From contig JACGWO010000007.1 of assembly GCA_034509735.1 (NCBI GenBank), forward strand, positions 930,001 through 994,000: 64,000 nucleotides of DNA, given 5' to 3'. The translations under genes and the position numbers were made by a program. Of this stretch, positions 1-12,835 are shown one piece after another (position 1 is the stretch's first letter; the number at the start of each line of letters is the position of its first letter). The notes beneath the pieces were generated by a model. It ran no database searches. It saw only the letters and a list, made by a program, of their open reading frames with translations, and had not been told where the DNA came from. This DNA is from Sesamum alatum (taxonomy: Eukaryota; Streptophyta; Magnoliopsida; Lamiales; Pedaliaceae).

Positions 1-325
1 TAATTACTATTATTTTATAAAAATTGTTATTAGTGACAAAAAAATGTGCACAAAGTTGTCACTAAATACAATTAGTGACTCATGTATAGTGACAACCTAG
101 TGACAATAAATAATTGTTATCACTATATTATATTGTCACTAAGTTGTCACTATAGATATGTCACTAATTGTATTTAGTGATAATTTTATACACATTTTTA
201 TCACTAATAATTATATAGTGACAAGATGAAAAATATTGTCACTTAATACATATTTTTAGTGACAACTTTTAAATTATTATTTGATATTTTGTCACTAATA
301 TCATATTTTCTTGCAGTAACAAATA
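1..325. repeat. Foldback repeat rich in GTCACTA/TAGTGAC, left end outside the window
   Basis: The motif TAGTGACAA and its complement TTGTCACTA recur about every 20-40 bases on both strands, so the stretch folds on itself. No coding potential is visible. The left end is cut by the window edge, so neither class nor target duplication can be set. It looks like a non-autonomous inverted-repeat element. Confidence 0.5.
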
Positions 326-429
326 GTGTACAACTTTCAAATTAACATTACATTATAATTATTTTTAAAATTTTTGGTTACATCGGGAAAAATCGATCGA
401 ACCAAAATAGGTCGATTTTCACATAATTG

Positions 430-665
430 AATCAAGCATGTCGCTATGACAAGTCGTATTGCATCCACATAATAAATAATCTTTCATGTTTTAAAATAAA
501 TTATAGTTAAAAATATAAATTAATACGTCACCTTTCTAAAAAAGAAAAAAAGAGATAGATAGAATGAAAAAAATCAACTTAAGAGTATTATCAACACAAT
601 AAAAAATAATGCAGTCGTCGTTTGTGAGAGAGAAGTGTTTTTTCTTTTTATATTAGTATAGATAA
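430..665 (-). mobile_element. Helitron-like relic, minus orientation
   Basis: Reading the minus strand, the sequence begins near TATCTATACTAATATAAAAA (about 663) and ends in an ATTTATTATGTGGATGCAAT-like tail near 455. This matches the head and tail of the better preserved Helitron-type elements at 13383-13657 and 36772-37017. The 3' CTAG end is not preserved. Confidence 0.4.
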
Positions 666-985
666 CAAATAAATTAAAAATCGAAAAACTTCTACCAAAA
701 CACAATATGAACTTCCATATTTTACAAAAACTAATCACAAATGCAAAGGAAATTACATAAATTAAATTATTAAAAGTAATATAGTAAAATCTAATTTTCT
801 ATTTTAAAGGACCAAAATGTAATAATAAGAAAACTTCAAAAGAATCATAGATGAATTTCGAATCAGTTTTATGTATTGATGTTTTCTTTTTAAGAAAAAT
901 ATACATTAATATTTCTAAATCAACTAACATACTATTATTACAATATTTCGTGCCCAATAAAATGGCAAAGAACATTATATAATAT
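666..985. other. AT-rich intergenic DNA, nothing recognised
   Basis: No ORF with family resemblance, no RNA gene and no clear inverted repeat. The last nine bases (977-985, ATATAATAT) are the left target duplication of the MITE that follows. Confidence 0.6.
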
Positions 986-1267
986 GGGATAATTACATTT
1001 ACACCCCCTAACCTATAGTTTATTTACACAAATCACCCATGTCTTTTGCATAATTACAAAAATCACCATTGATAGCTAAAAAATAGGGATAGTTTGTGTA
1101 ATAATGTCGATATTTTTGAGGGGTGTAAGTGTAATTTTTTGAAAAATATGAGTGATTTATGTAAATTATGCTTATATTTATAATCGTTGTATGTGTAATT
1201 ATTCAAAAAGCATGAATCATTTGTGTAAACAGAACATAGATAAGGTGGTGTAAATGAAATTATCCGC
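986..1267. mobile_element. Mutator-like MITE, family A (copy 1)
   Basis: A 282-bp element with inverted termini (GGGATAATTACATTTACACC at the left, the complement of GCGGATAATTTCATTTACAC at the right). It is flanked by a perfect 9-bp direct repeat, ATATAATAT at 977-985 and 1268-1276. A 9-bp duplication is typical of Mutator-superfamily insertions. The 68-codon reading frame on the minus strand lies wholly inside the element and is not a gene. Other family members lie at 20814-21090 and 25245-25528. Confidence 0.85.
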
Positions 1268-1276
1268 ATATAATAT

Positions 1277-2172
1277 TGCTAGAGTGACATGCCTGTGTAG
1301 GAAGCAGGTAAGGCTCATGATATCAACTGGTCCATTTCTGGAGGTCGACTGTTCTTTTAGGCATTTAATTTGATAGCAACCCTTGTCCTAATAATTAAAG
1401 CAATGAGCAGTTAGGATTTTTTAATATACAATTAAATTTCATATTATTTGTATAAAATATCTAATATTTTATACATATATATAATGTATTTATGACTGAT
1501 ACTAATTAATATGATCAATTTGTGATAAAAAATTGAAATTGTTTACGTTTTATTTATAATATGTGCAACAATTTCGACTTTCGTAAGTGATGCATGCATT
1601 TTCAACCAAATGTATGGTCTATTTTAAATAGTAGTATGTTATTTTTTGTTTACTTTAAATATACTGATCGATGTAAAAATATTAATGTGTTGCATACTGA
1701 ATGTTGTAATAATAGTATATTGGTTGATTTATAAATACCGATTATTTTTCTTTTTTTGTAAAAATCTCATTGATGCACTTTAGGGACATGGTCCTACGTG
1801 TTGAAAATTTGTACATCACCAAGATGTCAAAATCACAATTCAAACACTTGATTATTTATTTTATTTTTATTTTTTTTTTTTTGGGCTTTAATTGATTTGT
1901 TGGTAGTGATCAACATCAATTTGACAACGAATTTTGTTAATTTAATTTGAGATACGGTGGAAATTATGGTCGACATCGATTTCCAAAGAAAAGATAATAA
2001 AAATAAAATAATTGAATAAAAAAATAAAGGAGTACCAATGTTTTATTTTTCTTTTCCATTTTTGATAAATGCCATTCACATTCAAATATTAAAGACAGAT
2101 TATTAGTAAATCCGTAATTTCAAATTAAATAATCCTTTCAAAGAAAACAAAAAAATAATTAACCCGTATACT
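1277..2172. other. AT-rich intergenic DNA, nothing recognised
   Basis: Long A/T stretches with no supported gene. A T-rich run lies at about 1861-1880. Confidence 0.6.
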
Positions 2173-2490
2173 CACTAAAAGAAAGTGAATAATTTCCTAC
2201 ATTATAGATAACAACGGTTTAAAAATTATGGTAAATCAACACTTTATACTATGATTATACAAAATCAATGTAAAAGTTTAAGTTTTCACAGTTAATCAAC
2301 ATTTATCATGATTTTAGCTATGACTAAAATATTTGCAATGGTCTTTACTATGACTAATATTTTGGTCTTCCCGACAGAAACAATAGCTAATAGTCGTTGT
2401 GCAATTGTAGTTGATTAATATTTACCACGATTTTTTACTTTTAACTACGGTACTTAACTATATTGAAAATTTATTTTCCCAATTCTAGTG
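2173..2490. mobile_element. CACTA-like non-autonomous element
   Basis: The left end is CACTAAAAGAAAGTG and the right end is CCAATTCTAGTG, the CACTA/TAGTG signature. A 3-bp direct repeat ACT flanks it (2170-2172 and 2491-2493), the length expected for CACTA (En/Spm) insertions. The interior carries inverted motifs of the ATGGTAAA/TTTACCA type, shared with 17654-17959 and 21229-21553. No transposase is encoded. Confidence 0.7.
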
Positions 2491-2726
2491 ACTCTCAGTT
2501 GTGATGCCTCAACTTTACCACTTAAACTAACAATATGAATTCATTAATAATTAACTCACATGTTATAAATAGTAATTAATATTACATATTATACTATACT
2601 AAATCATCACTAGCTAGGCAAGGAGTACTGGCTAGAGTAGGTTAATTAAATCAATTAATTAATGTTAAATTATGTCACAAAACCTACCAACATACCTGGA
2701 TTAATACTATTCAATAACCTTAATCC

Positions 2727-3002
2727 ATCGGTGATCTCTTGGCCTAGTGGTTAAGGTTGAGATCCCATATTTGTAGAGGTCATGGTTTCGAACTCCACCA
2801 AAATGTGGAATGATAAATATACTGTATAGTAGGATTATTTGTATATTGTAATAGCATGAGTTGTTCAGATTTAATTTATGTGATATTGTTGATTAATGTA
2901 TGATTGTTGTAATTGTCTCTATTAGAGATTTATAATCAACAGGACTGATTGTAATCGATTTAGTTCAATTATTAATATTCATCGCTTTCACTTTAAAAAA
3001 AA
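2727..3002 (+). mobile_element. tRNA-derived SINE (copy 1)
   Basis: The 5' head carries RNA polymerase III promoter-like boxes: TGGCCTAGTGGTTAAGG (A-box type) and GGTTTCGAACTCC (B-box type). The element ends in an A-rich tail after TTCATCGCTTTCAC. The flanks ATAACCTTAATCC (2714-2726) and ATAACTTTAATCC (3003-3015) form a 13-bp target duplication with one mismatch, as expected for LINE-mediated retrotransposition. Related copies lie at 8547-8814 (-), 18961-19218 (+) and 22190-22436 (-). Confidence 0.85.
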
Positions 3003-3015
3003 ATAACTTTAATCC

Positions 3016-3854
3016 GAATTGGAGTTATTACAAGAAAGTAGCTAGATTAGGGTTTCCCCTTCCTCATTTGGATGATCATACTTAATTAAATGGAAAAGAA
3101 TGCCACTACAAAACCCTAATTTTTCAGCCACCGTATATTTAAATCATGATACGTATATTAATATATTAAGATATATAATTATTATAATCAAAAGATATGC
3201 AAGTAAATAAAATATTAGTAGTGGTAATGAAGCAAATCTCAACTGAATCATAAGGGGACACACTAATCATTTGTTAATTAGATTGTACACGTAGGTATTT
3301 TTGTTCGTATTCCATAATTAATATTTTTTTATTTTTATATACACAATATCTTCTATTATTGTGTATATATATTGCTTTTCCATTGATTCTACCTACTATA
3401 GAAATTAATTAAAGACCATTAAAAAAAAAAACAGACTTATAGCAAAAAAAATTTGCATCGAAATTTCCATTGTAAAATTAATTTGCGAATTTTGCTGCTA
3501 AAAGATTTGAATTTTCATAATTTGAAATGACTTTTACGATGGTATATCTGAGGCAAAGTTGGTGGCAATTTCGTTATGATATCGTTTTTATTTATAACGA
3601 TATTTGTAGAGAAAACGTTGAAATATTACAATGAATTTTTTTTTTGCAAAATTAATTTTATCTAGAGTATTTGAGAAATTATTATATTCTATAATAAAAT
3701 TGTGCATTATTACAAGTAAATTAACATATAATCATCCATTTGGACAAAAAACAAAAACAAATCTAATTAGGAGGCCAGTCGTGATAAGATAACTTTTTTG
3801 TTACGCGGAAAAGTACGTATGTTGTATATTAATTACCTTCATGAATTATATATT
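3016..3854. other. AT-rich intergenic DNA with faint repeat remnants
   Basis: No gene found. Around 3430-3660 there are degraded words (AATTTGCGAATTTTGCTGC and similar) that resemble stretches near 14060-14130 and 21640-21800, suggesting an old dispersed repeat. Confidence 0.45.
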
Positions 3855-4746
3855 AGGCCCAGTTTGATTCGCGTGATTAGGCCTAATAAATAATTTTATC
3901 ATGTCTAATTATGTATTTGGTTAGTAATATTAGGGTCCGGTATTAATACCAGGTCCGGTCTTATTTATCATAATCTAGGTCACACCCACACCTAAATCCA
4001 CAATACCACCAATTGATAAGCTGTATAATTTATTTTTTTTTTTCCATAGTTTACCTTCTGCACATACTCTCTTTCCCCCATCTCTACTTTCGCTTCTTTC
4101 TTCCTTTTTTCTGTCATTTGCTTTTTCTGCCGACGATAAGCTTTAACAGACGACTGAAACAACTATTTAAATATTTGTAAAATTTAAAAAAACACTTTTG
4201 ACTTTTAATTTTGCGGTGTTTGTATTTTGAGAATTACTAGCATGATTAAAATGTATTTCAAATTATAATAATTAAATAATTAAATATTATGAAAAATTAT
4301 ACTTCTTTCTTTCTTGAAATTTTAAAAAATATTTGAGTTTTAAGTAATTACTAAATTGAATAAGTATTTTAAAACTCTAATTCATATAAATATAGAAAAA
4401 AATAAATATTCACAAATTTATTTTATTTTAAGCAATTGTATTCAATAAACAATTTAGAATGGTTTTTTTTTAATTTTTTGTATCATTCATTCACAAATAC
4501 AGTATAAAAATGTAAATAACTTAAAAGATGATTACCCTTAACAGTCTTTTTTAATACATCTAATGATCAAACTTTATAATCCCCGTTCAACCAAACACCA
4601 TATTATATTATCACATAGGATATTCCTACATATAATACCTCAAACCAACAACATATAATAAAGATAATAGGATTAATTTTCATCCATTTCTATCACATCA
4701 AGTTCACATGATGCCTAATCCTATCACACGAACCAAATGAGCCCTA
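3855..4746. mobile_element. Terminal-inverted-repeat element of about 0.9 kb
   Basis: The left end reads GGCCCAGTTTGATTCGCGTG. The right end is its imperfect complement (CACACGAACCAAATGAGCCC), so both termini point inward. The interior has no ORF. Superfamily is not decided because the target duplication is unclear. Confidence 0.65.
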
Positions 4747-5205
4747 GGGTGAACTACAGTTGCTCTCCCGATACATTGCATAATTACAAATATTTTATTA
4801 ATTATTTTAAAAATAACAAATACCCCGTAATGAAAAATAATTATTTGTAGCTCCTAGACAATGGGTGGACATTAATACTTTACCCTTGCTGGATTTCTTT
4901 TTGTAATAAAAATATTAAAAGTATTAAAAAATTTAGTGGGTAAAATAAATGAACCATTGGATTAGGTAGTCCATAAAAATGTTTAAAAAATCTAAAAAAT
5001 ATATAAAATTACTAATTTATAAATCCAAAAAAGGAGATTTTGGTCGGTTTCCTCACAAAAGTTCGACAGATTGCTAACAAACATGTGCTCGTTTTAATTA
5101 CGGACGTTTAAAAATCAGTGGATATTTGCAATTTTCAAACAATAAAGATTGTGATTATAATCTATATCAACCTGAAAGAGGTGGTTGTAACTTACCCTAT
5201 ATATT
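4747..5205. mobile_element. Foldback MITE related to family C
   Basis: Starts AGGGTGAACTACAG and ends GGTTGTAACTTACCCT, an imperfect inverted pair. The interior words 'AGTGGGTAAAATAAATGAACC' type recur at about 18025-18050. It abuts the preceding element directly. Confidence 0.55.
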
Positions 5206-5669
5206 CTTTTTAAAGAACACAACAATTTATAGTTTGTATTCACATATACACCTATAATATCCATAACGTTAATTAAGTAGGGTTTGTAAATTTAAGTCCC
5301 ACGAATGTTCATGTGATGCATGGTCTATTTTTATAATAGTTTGTTGTTTTTTTTTTTTTTGTTTGAATTATTGATGTATTCGTTGATCTGAATTACACTT
5401 AATCAATTTTAAAATTTAAATGTATTAAATGATCTAATAAAATATATAAATACTATGAAACAATTTATTAGAGAGGCACATAGTAAATACCAATTAGTTT
5501 GTAATGTGTTGTTAGATCTAAAATACCCTAAAAGTAGAAAGTTTAATTTTTTTAATTCATGCATATTTTGAATTAATTAATTGTATCTATTTTAATTAAT
5601 TATTTTTCTTAATTTTAAATACAATAAATATAATAAAAAATTAAAAATTATTACACACATAAAAATATA
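5206..5669. other. AT-rich intergenic DNA, nothing recognised
   Basis: Includes a T-rich run near 5347-5360. No gene or clear repeat boundary seen. Confidence 0.6.
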
Positions 5670-6101
5670 GGGTAAAATTCACAATGACCTCCCCTGAGAT
5701 TTGACATAATTACAGAACTCCTCGTTGTTTTAAAAATTAACAAATACCTCTTTGAAGTTTATAATCGTCTAACAAATAAATCATTTTTCATCCATTTTTT
5801 TGGGTGAACTGCCAAAATGCCTTTATGCAAATTGAATTATTTTTTATAAAATTTTCTAATTTTTTTTGAACAAAAAATGTGTAGAGAGAGATTTCTTACG
5901 TTTTTTACACAGAGAAACAATAATGTAATTTCCATCAACTGGTTTACCTTTAATTTTTTTTGAAAAAAAAGGGCAAAATGGACTATTTCAGACCTTTGTT
6001 TAAAAATTACAAACCTCAAAGAGTATTTATAATTCTTGAAACAATGAGAAATATCCGTAATTATGTTTCAAAACTCATGAAAGGTCATTTATAATTCACC
6101 C
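5670..6101. mobile_element. MITE, family C (copy 1)
   Basis: Inverted ends GGGTAAAATTCACAATGACC and its complement near 6083-6101 bracket a 432-bp element that folds along most of its length. Words such as TTTGACATAATTACAGAAC recur in the copies at 45352-45787 and 61688-62112. The flanking 9 bp do not match well, so the insertion looks old. The 60-codon minus-strand frame inside it is not a gene. Confidence 0.7.
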
Positions 6102-8546
6102 TAAAATTACTCTGATCAATAGTATGCTATACATTATTGAACTAGCTAAGGTTCGAACCCCATCATTCTCGTCCCACTCTGCCTGTACCAAACATAAGGT
6201 CGTATTGCGTATTTGCATTTATTATGCTGTCTTCTAACTATTTTATTTATGTATTTAATTTATAATATATATATATATATAAGTATGTATTTTATCATCT
6301 TTTGGCTTTATATAACGTACCATCATATCAAATAATTACAACAATATATATACACAGAGCATGTCTTGGATTCAGGATTTGTCCGATTTTGATTATTAAT
6401 AATGTACTATTTTTTATTTTTTATTTATTATGGAATTAAATGCAAGAAATAAAAAATAATAAATAAGATGTGGTTGCATGTCGCATTGGCCATTTGCTAT
6501 TTATGATATATACTTTTTTCATATTAATTTTTTGATGGAATTATAAATGTCATCCTATGTGAAAAAATATTTATGATCATCAACCTATGATTTGTCATGA
6601 ATGAGATTTCACACAGAGAGAAGAGTTCTTTTAAAACGCGACTGTCAATCTAATATATCGAGTTTTCAGAAAATGTATTTTAGTCCTACAGTACAAAAGA
6701 CTTTATATTTCTGGTTTCGTACTTTACGGAGTTGATATTTTTGATCCCAAAGAATTAAAAAACTTTACAGATGTAGTTCCAGCATTAATCGTATAGGATC
6801 AAATATTAACCTGTAGAGTGTAAGACAAAAAATACAACAACTTCAGTCCTATGGGACAGAAAGCGCAATTTTGCCTGAGTTTTATTTCATAGTCGTGCAT
6901 GTAGTCTTGGCCGGCGAGGAAGATATATTGCACATGGCACCATAGTGACTCGTGCCAAAAAGTCCTATAGCTGACCTACTATCGCTAATAACCAACATTT
7001 GATTATGTGTGATAAACATGTTAGGGACGTACGGCTTGGGTAAGAATTTGAACACACATCATAGGCGTGTTAGCATTTCGACCTTAACCATTAGATTAAC
7101 ACCACAATCGGTAATAATTCGTAAATATCTCCATGAGGACATACAGTCCCTAGAGCCTTTTAATCTAGGAAAATTCTAGTTCGGACCCGACTCGGTCAAA
7201 CCTGAATCAATCATATGGCAACTGTATTACACTTGCTATCTGATTTGTGTACAATTCAGAAGAAGTGACCAATCATATAATAAGTTATATTATTTTTGTT
7301 TTTGTTTTTTGGAATTATTGAAGTATTTTAATTAACTTTATATCTAAATAATTAATTGACATAACTAACCGTATTCATAAAAAAGAAAAGAAAACTAATT
7401 TTTAGTGATGATCGCATACTGAAATAATATAATGTATAGCTCATTTCTACCCGTATTTTTATTCATTAATTTTTTAGGGTAGTATTTTGGTTCTATATCT
7501 TTTTAATTTTCGCAATTTCAATTCTTTTTTCACCAGAATTCACTATTCCCGACGATGGAGGTGAACTCTGGGAAAAAAAGACTAAAATCGTGAAAACTAA
7601 AAGGATGAGGACAAATATACTATTCTAACAAAATTAAAGGACAAAAACATCAGATGATCTATACAAACCAAAATTCATTTAAACAAATTTATTTACATTA
7701 AAAACAGACATACTTGTTCCTATTCGCAAACAAAATAATGCCTACAGACAACTATATATTATTGCGATATTCAAATCATTACTATATGTACTAGCCAATC
7801 ATCTCGTAATTAAACATATATTTTTATTATTTAATTACAATTAGTCTAAATTAATAGTTTTATTTCAGTTGCACGAATTAATTGACCTGGTTAGGGCAGC
7901 CATTCGTACAGTGAATCCTAATTCCATATTTGTTGCTCGTGAGGCCCCATATGTTTTCCTTTTTCATAAATTTAATTAATAATTAACGTGATAATTATGA
8001 TTCCAAAAACTCGCTTTCAATTGAAAAAAAAAAAAAAAAACATTCATATGTATTATTTCATAGGATGCACTAATCAAACCACTTTAATTATTGAGAAAAG
8101 GTTGTGTCGGGGAATGATTAGTTGGTTGATTTGACTAATTAAAAAAGGTTTATGACTAATTGAGTCATGTTGGATATGGGTGGCAGATATATAGAATCTT
8201 GGGGTTGGTCATTCATTCCATTATCACTTAAACACAGCTTAATTAGTGATGAAAAACACGTGAATTATACGATATAATTAAACTATAAAAATCCGCCTAG
8301 TTGATTAAATTAACAATGATTATTATATATTTTTTTGGGTTGTGTCATGTTTCCTTTTATATATACTTCGTAATTAGTTCACGCGATTTCTCTCGAGTAT
8401 ATAAAAAAAAATTATGATATGAAACGAAGAAAAAAATTGTCTGGAAAGAAAATAATTATGGTGTGAGAAATGAGAAAGATCCCCTGAGAAGAAAAGAAAC
8501 GTGGAGTGAGGGTGAGAGAAACAAAATAAATTATAATTGTGCGGTT
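6102..8546. other. Intergenic DNA with repeat fragments, no gene
   Basis: A B-box-like word GGTTCGAACCCC at about 6150-6161 may be a SINE remnant. An (AT)n run lies near 6266-6280. About 6650-6885 resembles the block at 33915-34113 (words of the type TTAGTCCTACAGTAC), suggesting a shared foldback repeat. About 7479-7630 is a short foldback. No coding region is supported. Confidence 0.5.
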
Positions 8547-8814
8547 TTTTTTTCTTTTTTGAATGAAAGCTATGAATTTTATTAATCGAAAGTAAAGTTA
8601 TAACATTCAGTTCTGTCGGCTATTAATATCGAAATAAAAAGACAATTACAAACAATCAAAATGAATAATATCAACATAAACTAACACTTAGCTATTAACA
8701 ACAAACAAATGATACCTACTATACAGTAGAACTAATATCAACCATACGCAGAGCGTTTGAACCATGACCTCTAGGATTATGGGGCATTCGCCAATTAAGC
8801 TAGGCATCCTCGAC
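8547..8814 (-). mobile_element. tRNA-derived SINE (copy 2)
   Basis: On the minus strand it starts with a tRNA-like head (GCCTAGCTTAATTGGCGAAT, then GGTCATGGTTCAAACGC as a worn B box) and ends in an A-rich tail at the left. ATAATTGTGCGGTT (8533-8546) and ATAATTGTGGGGTT (8815-8828) form a 14-bp target duplication with one mismatch. Confidence 0.85.
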
Positions 8815-8828
8815 ATAATTGTGGGGTT

Positions 8829-10818
8829 ATTAAAAATATGAAAGTTTGTGACAAAACAGAAACATGGAGAAGGTGAGGTGGAGTAGTGGGTGGAAAGAGA
8901 AAAAAAAAATTATAATTTAACGATATTAATTTAAGAATATTGAAATAACTATTTTGGCCAAAAAATTTATTTGAATGAAGAAATAAATTAAAAGGTAAAA
9001 TTTGAGTATTCAAAAATTAGTACGACAAAAGTTTTTCTTTTTATAATATATAATAAATATTATAGATATGTCATTTAATACATTTGAATTCAAAAACTGA
9101 TTTAATATGTACATCGATAATTCAAATTAATGAATGTGTTCAACAGAGACAAAGAAACAAGAAAATACTATAAAAGTAGACATATACCCACGTTCGTCAA
9201 ACTCGAATAACAACTTTTTTGTTGTGAGTCGCCAACTTTACTAATCAAACAAGGCTTCATTGGCTAAGTTGTGCTACATTCTAATAATATTACATTGATA
9301 CAGTGATTTTAAAATTGTAGCTCGATTAAAATAATGTACATAATTGTACATCAATCATATAATATAATATACTTATTTTGAATTTAATAAATTCGATCCG
9401 GACTAAAAATTTTTTCCATGTTTTATATTAATTAAGGATTCTATTATGTATACTATTTCTAGTGAAAATTAAGCTATCTACTAGTTAGAAGAATGGTGTA
9501 ATTAAAATAGCTATACTTTTATTATTGGATTTAAAGAAAAAAAAATTCAATTTTTTGCCTGCGGCTTCAGTTAATTAATATTCCATAAGAAGAGAATATC
9601 TTGCTTGGCCTATTAAGCAATTACGTAGAAGCATATCTGGTAGGTATATATATTACTATTATTTACTTAATTAATAATAAGCCTATCACCAGGTTCCAAC
9701 CATCATATAATAATTGATATAAAATATTTTTTTTTTTGGCAATATTCGTAGCAGTTAAGTACACCTTTACAATTATGCTACTTTTTGGGATATTTGCACT
9801 TGAAGTCCTTGAACTATCAAGAAATATCCAAGTAAGCTGTAATTTAACTATGTTTTTGTCACTCTAGTCTCATGGATTTTACATTTAGGCTACATTTATA
9901 ACCCTGAATTTGGAATTATGATTCTTTTATCCCTAATAACGAATTTTTTGGATTTATTTGGATAGTTCTAAATTCAAAGCATTAATTTCTAACCCCAGAT
10001 AATGAGTTTTTTTAATTTGTTTGGATAGTTATGAATTTAAAGTATTAATTTCAAATTTTTCACCTATAAATTTGAATTAATCTTTGGTTGAATATTGATG
10101 GATTTCAAATTCTTCTAATATGTAGTTATTTGTTTTTTCAAACTCTTCCCTCGAATCCGAATATAACCTTAATTCAAATCACGTTGGTCCTTATTTTTAT
10201 TTTTATATTTATTTTTATTTTATGCAGTTAAAGAAGCAATTATAGACATCTTTTTGTGACATTGGAATCTAAGACATTATAAATAATAGATCAGCGAATT
10301 CGCAGCTTATAAAATCTTAATGCTTTCTTTCTCTTGGCGAGACTTCTTTTTCAGAATAAAATTGTGCGTCTCCGATCAGATCAAATAATACCTCGCGCAG
10401 GGGTTTCAATCGAGATGAGCGAGTATATGTGAGATCATTTTCCGGCGTCGTTTTTAATAATAAAGTCGTGTGTTCTTCCCAAACTTACTTTAGTAGTTGA
10501 TGATGTTGGAAGGTTTTAATTCTCATTCTATACTAGTGATAACAGATGAGAAACTTTATGCCGTTTAGGTTCAAAATTATACGATTTCAATCAAATTGAA
10601 AAATATCTCGTACAAAAACTTAAATCATGATGTGTGAATATTAGTACAACATAGAGAAATAGCCCCTAGACAATGGGGTCATGGCCATCTGATTTCTCGT
10701 ACTAGTACTACTACATATGGAAGTTCAAGATTTTTGTGTATGAACATTTCTAATTTTGAGTTATCTTTATTTGTGGGGTTGTTTTTAAAAAGTTAAAAAG
10801 TTTGGAATTAGTGGACAA
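8829..10818. other. AT-rich intergenic DNA, no gene found
   Basis: The 72-codon minus-strand frame at 8795-9013 overlaps the SINE end and has no family resemblance. A somewhat less AT-rich patch at 10310-10460 has no recognisable reading frame. Confidence 0.5.
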
Positions 10819-10820
10819 AA

Positions 10821-10836
10821 CCCCCCCCCCCCCCCC
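10821..10836. repeat. Poly-C run of 16
   Basis: Sixteen consecutive C on the plus strand in an AT-rich setting, followed by a GAAA microsatellite. Confidence 0.95.
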
Positions 10837-12289
10837 GAAAGAAAGAAAGAAATAAAACCCACACCAATTGCCTGTTGGGATGGGTTGGTGATCCGAGTAG
10901 AATATAGCGATCTATTTGGAGATTGAAGATAGCGATTTTCTGTGTTCACCCAAATGTGATATGGTCCATGAAAAGAAGAAAGAACGTTAGGTTTAGGACG
11001 GGATGATCCCCGTTGAAAATCTTTCCGATACTTAAATCAACCCAAGATCGAGATAATAATATGCGATCTCAAGTGGTAAATGAGGTAGAAAGTGATAAAA
11101 TGAGTGTTACCATAAATAAAGAATGAATGGTGTATTTAGGCCAAACGTGCCCACTTGATCCATGTGGCATCATCTCAATGCATGAGTTGTCAGAGAATCC
11201 ATGATTTAGATTCTGGGTCCATGAAGCGGGTCTCGATCCGGGTCATTGGTTCGGGTCGAATCCTGTGACCCAACCTGACTAAATTGTGTGTGGATCCTAA
11301 GCCCAGTATGCAAATTTGGCTCTTTTTTTTAGGGTTATTTGTACTTTTTTCTAGGAAATGTGGTTACACCCCTATCAGTTGGATTTCGTAAAAGCATTTT
11401 ATTTTATTTTTTACTTTTTTTTATTCTATTTTATATATACACAGGTCATGTGTATAAAATTTTCCTATATACCTTATACACGAGACGTGTATATATGTAA
11501 AATAAAATAGAAAATGGAATATAAATTACAATAGAAAATTCAATTTGTTAGAAAATTGCACAAGTAATAATTTTGGGGTACTATGTATATATATATAGTT
11601 CTTTTAAGGTCACTGAAAAAAAATAAAAAATATTTTTCACATCCCATAAGTGGAGAAAGTTAGATGTTTCTTTTTACACATAGAATTAAAGGAATAAATA
11701 AGAAATAAATTTCTTTTCTTTAAAATAAAGAAAGTAAGAAAGTAAACTTTCTTCAAAAAAGAAAAAATAAATGAATGAATTGACAATAGAATGAATCACA
11801 AATATTGACTCTGATAAAATCAGTGAAGAACTTGTAGAGATTTGAAAATTAAATAATAATAGTTAATCAAAAAAGTTTTAATGTCAAATATTTGACTTGC
11901 TCAAATAAAATGAATTAGGCCTTACACTTTCAACTCTTGCCTACCATGTTTTTACTTAATTAAATCAAACATTATAACGTGCGATTGTTGAAATTGAAAC
12001 TTTTCTAAGCGTACGTAGTGCCCAACACATTCGAACCTATAGTAAGGCATAGAAAACACACACACACACATATATATATAAATATGCATAAACAAGAAAA
12101 ATAAGTCATGAGGAATTATGTTAGGGAATATTAATAATTTAATTCATATCCATCTTTCAGCAATAAAAAACAAAGAAAGTAATTAAAAGGGATTTTCGTC
12201 CCATGAATATATGTGTATATATATAACAATTTTTAAAGGAAAAATGCATACTACTCCATGTGATATAGGATATGTGCAATATACCCTCC
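10837..12289. other. Intergenic DNA, no gene found
   Basis: A patch at about 11200-11300 (ATTCTGGGTCCATGAAGCGG and following) is richer in GC and contains no long frame. (CA)n/(TA)n microsatellite at 12057-12080. Confidence 0.5.
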
Positions 12290-12447
12290 GTGCGTCCTCT
12301 CCCTTCTTTCCCCCATCTGCCTCGCGCCGCCCCATCCCCTTCTTCCCTCGTTCCGTGCCCCTCCCGTTACCTCTCTCGTCGCCGGCTCCGGCGCCTCCCT
12401 CCCCTCCCCTCCCCCGTCTCTCTCTCTCTATCTCTCTCTCTCTCTAA
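12290..12447. repeat. Pyrimidine-rich island ending in a (CT)n microsatellite
   Basis: About 155 bases almost entirely C and T on the plus strand, with several C-rich blocks and then (TC)n. Two overlapping frames read as proline/serine/arginine-rich low-complexity peptides (12211-12447 and 12272-12469). These are what such composition gives by chance, so I do not call a gene. It could be an old promoter or 5'UTR fragment. Confidence 0.7.
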
Positions 12448-12539
12448 TATATATATTAGTAACTTTTAATTGTATATAATATATATTTTTAATTGTATAT
12501 ATTACATATATATAATTGAAATTTAAAAATTATATATTT

Positions 12540-12835
12540 GTTTAAATCTTAACCCATTTGATTGACATTATACAAAATCTACACCGTTGATCTACTAAGT
12601 AAATTTGGATCTTAAATCAAGTAGATCCAACAGTTATTAAATGATAGTAACAATATAACTTAAATAAAAATTAAAAAAAAAAAAAAAAGCGCGTGAATCG
12701 CACAAAATTGTGCGTGAGGGAGGTAATTGCTCTATTTTGAAAAATACAGGGGATAATTTATTAAAAAAAAATTTATAAGAAGATAATTTACTCATTTTCA
12801 ATATCACAGGAGTAATTTTACATTAAACCCCAATT
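12540..12835. mobile_element. Dispersed repeat shared with 56400-56620
   Basis: Contains a poly-A block, then GCGCGTGAATCG, then phrases of the form 'GGGGATAATTTATT' and 'GTAATTGCTC'. The same order (GGCGCGTGTGTTACACC, then 'GGGGATAAATTGC', 'GTAAATTGCTC') appears at 56400-56620. Boundaries and class are not resolved. Confidence 0.5.

Noticed and set aside
1..325. CRISPR-like array, because of the regular TAGTGACAA repeats
   Set aside because: Repeats are in both orientations with irregular spacing, and the genome is a plant; a foldback element explains it.
2740..2812. tRNA gene at the SINE heads
   Set aside because: A and B boxes are present, but no full cloverleaf or anticodon arm; the 3' bodies, A tails and long target duplications show SINEs.
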